Positions 9,368 through 12,951 of a stretch of DNA of 12,951 nucleotides are shown here, in pieces (the stretch's first letter is position 1; each line of letters begins with the position of its first letter). This stretch comes from JBPCOB01 sp051000715 (GTDB lineage: Bacteria; Actinomycetota; Actinomycetes; JALYNC01): assembly GCA_051000715.1 (NCBI GenBank), contig JBPCOB010000086.1:1-12951 (forward strand). The letters run 5' to 3'. The notes beneath the pieces were generated by a model that saw nothing but the letters and a program-made list of their open reading frames with translations, ran no database searches and was not told where the DNA came from. The translations under genes were made by a program, and so were the position numbers.

Positions 9368-10137
9368 CGCGGGCTCCCTTGAGCAGTGGTGGGCGAGTAG
9401 TCGGGTGCCCGCAGCCGCTGTCCGGGCAGCAGCAGGTCGGGGTCGGGTCCGATGACGGCACGGTTGGCGGCGTACCAGCGCGGCCAGGCTGCGGCGGTCT
9501 CCGCGTCGGTGGCACTCGGGCCGAGATGGCGGGCGGCGATGGCCCACAGGCTGTCGCCCCGGCGTACCACCACCACCTGGTCCTGCACGGGCCGGATCGG
9601 CACCAGCGCCGGACGTGGCGTCCGCGGCCTGGACGAGGGTGCGGCGGGGCGGCTGGCGGGTCGATCCAGAGAGGGCAGCTCGGGCGCCGGCGACGCGGTG
9701 GCGACCGACCGAGAGCCCGGACTGTCCGCCAGGGCCGGCGCAACGGTGGTTGATATGGAGGCGGTGGCCACCGTGAGGCCGAGCGCCGTCTCAACGGCCC
9801 GCCGTAGGACGTGCGGCGTGACCCGCGTCGCGACAGCGCGGCTCAGCCGGCCGGTGAGACCGGGAAGCCGGCCGAGGCAGACCAGCAATGCGCCCAGGCA
9901 GAGCCAGACCAGGCACATCTCGGCTGCCAGGCCGGCGACCGTGGCGATGCTCTCGTCGACCGGCGTACGGGTCAGCCAGCTGGCCAGTCCCGCCCGGGTG
10001 TGCGGCAGGTCGGAGGGCCGGGGCCCGGCCCACACCAGCCCACAAGTCCCGCCGGCCAACCCGGTCAGAGCCAGAATCTGGCCCGCTCGCCGGGTTGTGA
10101 TCTGGCTACCCCGGCCGCCTTGACGAACTACAGTCAT
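9364..10137 (-). CDS. Membrane protein with C-terminal LysM domain
   Basis: A 257-residue protein with hydrophobic segments at about 20-37, 66-89 and 116-136. A Pro/Ser/Arg-rich, probably extended linker (137-185) follows, then a LysM domain at about 187-245 (VVVVRRGDSLWAIAARHLG... WYAANRAVIGPDPDLLLPGQRL). LysM binds peptidoglycan or related glycans, so the protein probably tethers membrane to cell wall. An odd number of membrane segments with LysM outside would place the N-terminus inside; the third segment could also be a weak anchor. The ATG at 10137 has GGAGG eight bases upstream. An in-frame GTG at 10152 lies within that ribosome site and is rejected. Similar LysM proteins next to secA-linked genes are seen in other actinobacteria (recollection, not searched). 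Confidence 0.85.
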   Translation of the reverse strand: MTVVRQGGRGSQITTRRAGQILALTGLAGGTCGLVWAGPRPSDLPHTRAGLASWLTRTPVDESIATVAGLAAEMCLVWLCLGALLVCLGRLPGLTGRLSRAVATRVTPHVLRRAVETALGLTVATASISTTVAPALADSPGSRSVATASPAPELPSLDRPASRPAAPSSRPRTPRPALVPIRPVQDQVVVVRRGDSLWAIAARHLGPSATDAETAAAWPRWYAANRAVIGPDPDLLLPGQRLRAPDYSPTTAQGSPR

Positions 10138-10228
10138 GGTGTTTGCCTCCACTTACGTGCAGTTGGTTCTAGTACCGCCCCAACCGCGAGTCAACTGGTG
10201 CCTGTTGACAACGCACGGAGGGTGGGGG
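10138..10228. promoter_or_regulatory. Divergent promoter region, LysM operon and Sm-like gene
   Basis: On the minus strand TTGACT (10189-10194), a 17-base spacer and TAGAAC (10166-10171) form a near-consensus housekeeping promoter for the LysM operon. It is followed by GGAGG at 10146-10150. Overlapping its -35 is an inverted repeat GTCAAC (10190-10195), 8 bases, GTTGAC (10204-10209), a possible operator. CAGTTG (10160-10165) and CAACTG (10192-10197) form a wider inverted repeat. On the plus strand GGAGG at 10217-10221 lies seven bases before the ATG at 10229. Confidence 0.6.
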
Positions 10229-10807
10229 ATGCCGCGCAGGAATGGGGGTCAGGTGCGCTGGGAGAGCCTGTTCGCCGACCTCGATGCACAGCTGGAGGCG
10301 GCCGAGGCCGCGGAGCTGGCCGCGGAGGTCGCCGACCGCAGCCGGCGGGAGGTGGGGCGCCTGCGGCTCGCCGACCGGCTGCGCTCAGCCATCGGCCATC
10401 CGCTCGTCGTTGCGACGGCGGGCGGTACGGCGCTCGCCGGACGGCTCGCCGCGGTGGGGCCCGACTGGCTGCTGCTGACCGAAATTCCGGGGCGGGAAGC
10501 TCTGGTGGCCGCGGCCGGGATTCTCTCGGTCACCGGGCTCGGCGGTCGCTCCGACGAGCCGGGCAGCGAGGGCGAGGTGGCCATGCGGCTCGATCTGCGG
10601 TTCGCCCTTCGCGGGCTGACCAGGGGCCGGGTGGGCGTCACGATCACCTTGGTCGACGCCACCTCCGTCACCGGAACCCTGGACCGGGTCGGGGCCGACT
10701 ATGTCGAGCTGGCCGAGCACCCCGCCGGGGAGCCGCGCCGCGCCCGCGACGTTCGGATGGTGCGGACCATCCCGCTCACCGCGCTGGCGGTCGTGCGGTC
10801 AACATGA
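10229..10807 (+). CDS. Conserved hypothetical protein with two Sm-like repeats
   Basis: A 192-residue protein of no known function. The ATG at 10229 has GGAGG seven bases upstream; a GTG at 10253 (VRWESLFADLDAQ) is a possible alternative with a weaker site. Residues about 12-53 are Ala/Glu-rich and probably coiled-coil. Two similar blocks follow. Residues 48-104 contain GHPLVVATAGGTALAGRLAAV then GPDWLLLTE. Residues 123-189 contain GRVGVTITLVDATSVTGTL then DRVGADYVELAEHP and VRTIPLTALAVV. Both follow the pattern G-x-V-x-V-x4-G/A-T-x-x-x-G-x-L-x-x-V-G-x-D-x-x-x-L-x-E that resembles Sm/LSM small beta-barrels. The Sm assignment is my inference from pattern only. No signal or membrane segment is seen. 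It sits divergent to the LysM operon and convergent with the HTH gene. Confidence 0.75.
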   Translation: MPRRNGGQVRWESLFADLDAQLEAAEAAELAAEVADRSRREVGRLRLADRLRSAIGHPLVVATAGGTALAGRLAAVGPDWLLLTEIPGREALVAAAGILSVTGLGGRSDEPGSEGEVAMRLDLRFALRGLTRGRVGVTITLVDATSVTGTLDRVGADYVELAEHPAGEPRRARDVRMVRTIPLTALAVVRST

Positions 10808-10811
10808 CCGC
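10795..10811. terminator. Hairpin at the convergent gene ends
   Basis: GCGGTCA (10795-10801), loop ACA, TGACCGC (10805-10811): seven perfect pairs. The right arm contains the TGA stop of the plus-strand gene, five bases before the end of the HTH gene. It may end transcription from both sides. There is no T-run. Confidence 0.45.
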
Positions 10812-10815
10812 GGGA

Positions 10816-11064
10816 TCAGGCCGACTCGCCATCGGGCGGGGCGATCTCCCCTCGGCCGTATGGATGCTCATCGAGGAACCGCCGGGTGTCGTCGTAGGCC
10901 CGCCGAATGTAGGACTCGAGCTGCACGCGCTCGACCCGCCACTGGCCCCGGCCGCCCACCTTGATCGCGGGCAGTTCGCCGGACCGGACCAGCGCGTAGG
11001 TCTGCGCAGCGCTGATGTTGAGCATCTCCGCCACATCGGAGAGCAGCAGAAACCGCCCGTTCAC
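10816..11064 (-). CDS. Excisionase/BldC-type helix-turn-helix protein
   Basis: An 82-residue DNA-binding protein of the MerR-like, excisionase-type HTH_17 group to which BldC belongs. Residues 5-56 form the winged HTH: FLLLSDVAEMLNISAAQTY, then ALVRSGELPAIKVGGRGQWR with the wing, then VERVQLESYIRRAYDDT. The C-terminal 20 residues are charged and probably unordered. The GTG at 11064 is supported by GGAGGAGGGG at 11074-11083. This small regulator is widespread and conserved in actinobacteria beside the secA/Tad-like region, so it is more likely a chromosomal regulator than a phage excisionase. It is divergent from the SAF-ATPase operon and may regulate it (inference). Confidence 0.85.
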   Translation of the reverse strand: MNGRFLLLSDVAEMLNISAAQTYALVRSGELPAIKVGGRGQWRVERVQLESYIRRAYDDTRRFLDEHPYGRGEIAPPDGESA

Positions 11065-11258
11065 TACCGCGAACCCCTCCTCCGGACCTGGAACGGCGTA
11101 CGCCGGACGTCGCGATCAGTGTGCCTCGCAGCTGGCGTTTTCGGCCGCCGCCGTGCCCGAAGCGGGCCAGACCTGTGGAGAACCGGTCGGCCGATGCGCC
11201 CGAGTGGCATTGTCTCGATCGCGGCCCGCAGGGCGCGAGCCGCGATCGGGGGCCGCCG
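11065..11258. promoter_or_regulatory. Divergent control region, HTH gene and SAF operon
   Basis: 194 bases between divergent starts. It holds a perfect 12-bp palindrome CGGCGTACGCCG at 11094-11105, 30 bp upstream of the HTH start. It also holds a perfect 10-bp inverted repeat CGATCGCGGC (11216-11225) and GCCGCGATCG (11239-11248) with a 13-base loop, ending ten bases before the SAF start. No clear -35/-10 pair was found on either strand. The SAF-frame codons upstream of 11259 are open but unlike the family. Confidence 0.5.
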
Positions 11259-11936
11259 GTGTCCGACCTGCCGTCGCCGCGGGCGTCCCGGTTGCGGGCC
11301 CCTTCCTGGCTGGACCGGCGGCTGGTCCTAGGACTGCTGCTGGTGCTCACCTCGGTGGTGGTCGGCGCCCGGGTGCTATCGGGTGCCGACACCTCCGTTC
11401 CGGTCTACGCGGCCACCCGCGACCTGGCCGCCGGCACGGCGCTGGTCGACGGCGACCTGCGGGTGGCACGCGTGCGGCTGTTCGGCAGCGGTGACCGGTA
11501 CGTATCCGCCGACGGTCCTAAGCCGGCCGGCTACGTGCTGCTTCGGCCGGTGGGTGCAGACGAGCTGCTGCCACGGCTGGCCGTCACCGGCGAAGCGGCC
11601 GCCACCCCGGTCCGGCTGGTGACGCTGCCCGTACGCCGCCACCACCTCCCACCGGGACTTGGCCACGGCGACCTGGTCGATGTCTACCTCAGCCCCGGGA
11701 CGAAGGCCGCCCCGGCCACGCCGGCTTTGGTGCTGGCCAGGGTGACGGTCGACTCGGTGTCCGACCGGGGCGGATCCCGGCTCGCTGCCGGCGACGAGAC
11801 CGGCGTGGTCCTTCGGGTGCCGCTCTCCAGCGTGGCCGCGGTGGTCGCCGCCGGGCAGTCCGGAGCCATCGACCTGGTCCGGGTGCCGCCCGAGACCGTT
11901 GGTCAGCCCCCCTCCCCGGCCGCGTCGTCGCCATGA
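11259..11936 (+). CDS. Membrane-anchored SAF domain protein (CpaB/FlgA-like)
   Basis: A 225-residue protein with a basic N-terminus, one membrane helix at about 22-41 (LVLGLLLVLTSVVVGARVLS) and an SAF domain at about 48-108 (VPVYAATRDLAAGTALVDGD... GYVLLRPVGADELL). A second beta-rich region follows at 118-210 (VTLPVRRHHLPPGLGHGDLV, then VVLRVPLSSVAAVVAAGQSG), as in CpaB/RcpC proteins of Tad-pilus systems, and finally a Pro/Ser tail. In those systems CpaB sits in the envelope near the secretin; Gram-positive versions lack the outer-membrane partner. The GTG at 11259 with GGGGG six bases upstream is chosen over the GTG at 11121, whose extra 46 residues look non-coding. The stop overlaps the next ATG (ATGA). 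Confidence 0.85.
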   Translation: MSDLPSPRASRLRAPSWLDRRLVLGLLLVLTSVVVGARVLSGADTSVPVYAATRDLAAGTALVDGDLRVARVRLFGSGDRYVSADGPKPAGYVLLRPVGADELLPRLAVTGEAAATPVRLVTLPVRRHHLPPGLGHGDLVDVYLSPGTKAAPATPALVLARVTVDSVSDRGGSRLAAGDETGVVLRVPLSSVAAVVAAGQSGAIDLVRVPPETVGQPPSPAASSP

Positions 11937-12951
11937 GGGTCCCGGTCCTGACCGCGGTCACCGACGGGCTGTGGGAGGCCGACCTGGTCTCGGCGTTGGA
12001 GCGCGACGACCTCGGAGTTCTCGTCGTACGCCGATGCGTGGACCTCGCGGACCTGCTGGCCACCGCCGTCACCGGTACGGCGCGCGCGGCGTTGCTCTCC
12101 GCTGACCTGCGCCGGCTCGACCGGGACGCCCTGGCCCGGCTGGCCGCCGCCGGTGTCGCGGTGGTCGGACTGGTGCCGCCGGGTGACGAGGACGCCGAAC
12201 GGCGGCTGCGCCAGCTCGGCGTCCCGGCCGTGCTCGCGGCCGATTCCGGTCCGGCTGCGATCTCGGCGGCGGTCCTGCAGGCCGTCCTCGTTGGCACGGC
12301 GGACGGTGGCGCTCCCCGCCAGTTCGGCGACCCCCGGTCGGCACTGCCCGACCTGCCCGAGCCACCCTTGCCCGCCGAGGCCGAGCTCGCGGACCTGCCG
12401 CCCGGCGGCGGTCGGGTGGTCGCGGTCTGGGGGCCGACCGGTGCGCCCGGCCGAACCACCGTCGCCGTGGGCGTCGCCGCGGAGCTCGCCCGGCTCGGCA
12501 CACCCGCGCTGCTGGTCGACGCCGATGTGTACGGCGGCGTGGTGGCTCAGGTGCTGGGGTTGCTCGATGAGGCGCCCGGGCTAGCCGCCGCAACCAGGCT
12601 GGCGAACGCCGGACACCTGGACCTGGCGGCGCTTGCCCGGCTGGCCCCCGTTGTCAGCCCCTCGCTTCGGGTGCTGACCGGTATCTCGCGGCCCGACCGG
12701 TGGTTGGAGCTCCGCCCGGCCGCCCTGGAGGTGGTGCTGGGCCTGGCCCGCGGCCTGGCCGGGGTCACCGTGGTGGACTGCGGGTTCTCCTTGGAGCAGG
12801 ACGAGGAGCTCGCGTACGACACCGCCGCACCCCGCCGCAACGGGGCCACGCTCGCCGTCCTCGGCACCGCCGACACCGTCCTGGCGGTCGGCAGCGCCGA
12901 CCCCGTCTCGCTGCAGCGGCTGGTCCGCGGGCTCAGCCAGCTGCGCGAGAC
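11933..12951 (+). CDS. CpaE/ParA-like ATPase (3' end missing)
   Basis: A 339-codon frame with no stop, cut by the window edge. The ATG overlaps the SAF stop by four bases. Residues 1-125 (VPVLTAVTDGLWEADLVSAL... AAGVAVVGLVPPGDEDAERR) resemble the receiver-like N-terminal domain of CpaE, which localises Tad secretion machinery. A Pro-rich linker precedes a MinD/ParA-type domain from about 162: VVAVWGPTGAPGRTTVAVGV with P-loop G170-APG-R174-T175-T176, LLVDADVYGGVVAQVLGL, and VTVVDCGFSLEQDEEL (Walker B-like). The P-loop departs from the deviant Walker A KGGxGKT: Arg replaces the catalytic Lys and Thr-Gly replaces the signature Lys region. Expected neighbours beyond the edge are TadA/CpaF and TadB/C; this cannot be seen. 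Confidence 0.85.
   Translation, partial: MRVPVLTAVTDGLWEADLVSALERDDLGVLVVRRCVDLADLLATAVTGTARAALLSADLRRLDRDALARLAAAGVAVVGLVPPGDEDAERRLRQLGVPAVLAADSGPAAISAAVLQAVLVGTADGGAPRQFGDPRSALPDLPEPPLPAEAELADLPPGGGRVVAVWGPTGAPGRTTVAVGVAAELARLGTPALLVDADVYGGVVAQVLGLLDEAPGLAAATRLANAGHLDLAALARLAPVVSPSLRVLTGISRPDRWLELRPAALEVVLGLARGLAGVTVVDCGFSLEQDEELAYDTAAPRRNGATLAVLGTADTVLAVGSADPVSLQRLVRGLSQLRE

Noticed and set aside
10205..10210. TTGACA as a plus-strand -35 for the Sm-like gene
   Set aside because: No TANNNT lies 15-19 bases downstream, and the position would put the start of transcription inside the coding region.
11121..11258. Upstream start of the SAF protein
   Set aside because: The extra 46 residues are Arg/Pro-rich without similarity to the family and contain the 10-bp inverted repeat.

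Overview
The window is very GC-rich. It carries GTG starts, stop/start overlaps and the conserved actinobacterial order mtrB - lpqB - comF - hpf - secA, so it is chromosomal DNA of an Actinomycetota species. The block after secA (Rv3235-family protein, LysM membrane protein, excisionase-type HTH, SAF protein, CpaE/ParA-like ATPase) and the abundance of CGTACG fit a Micromonosporales-like genome. The genus is inference only; no rRNA or tRNA gene is present to test it.

Layout. Positions 2-5003 (+) hold the envelope and stress-linked core: the 3' part of the sensor kinase gene mtrB, overlapping lpqB (its lipoprotein partner), then comF (phosphoribosyltransferase-like) and the long-form ribosome hibernation factor hpf. 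Positions 5004-5752 are an accessory insert: a MazEF-like ribbon-helix-helix antitoxin and MazF/PemK toxin, with a probable leaderless promoter, a hairpin after the toxin and more A/T-ending codons than the neighbours. It separates hpf from secA, which are adjacent or nearly so in relatives such as Mycobacterium. Positions 5887-8757 encode SecA, complete with its C-terminal zinc motif.

On the minus strand, converging on secA, is a two-gene operon read from 10137 down to 8783: a LysM membrane protein, coupled by ATGA to an Rv3235-family protein. A 91-bp divergent region with a good minus-strand promoter separates it from a plus-strand gene (10229-10807). That gene's product seems to contain two copies of a small Sm-like beta-barrel repeat. 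It ends 8 bp from a convergent BldC/excisionase-type HTH gene (10816-11064, minus). From 11259 a new plus-strand operon begins: a membrane-anchored SAF (CpaB/FlgA-like) protein, coupled by ATGA to a large CpaE/ParA-like ATPase that runs off the right edge. This looks like the start of a Tad/Flp-pilus-type secretion locus, although the TadA/B/C genes that would prove it lie outside the window.

The most interesting material is in the right third: the duplicated Sm-like protein, the LysM/Rv3235 pair, the altered P-loop of the ATPase (Arg in place of the catalytic Lys) and a perfect 10-bp hairpin directly upstream of the SAF gene. The toxin-antitoxin insert with a possible decayed reverse-strand gene end is next. 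No CRISPR array, insertion sequence, tRNA or rRNA was seen. No stretch over 300 bases lacks a gene.
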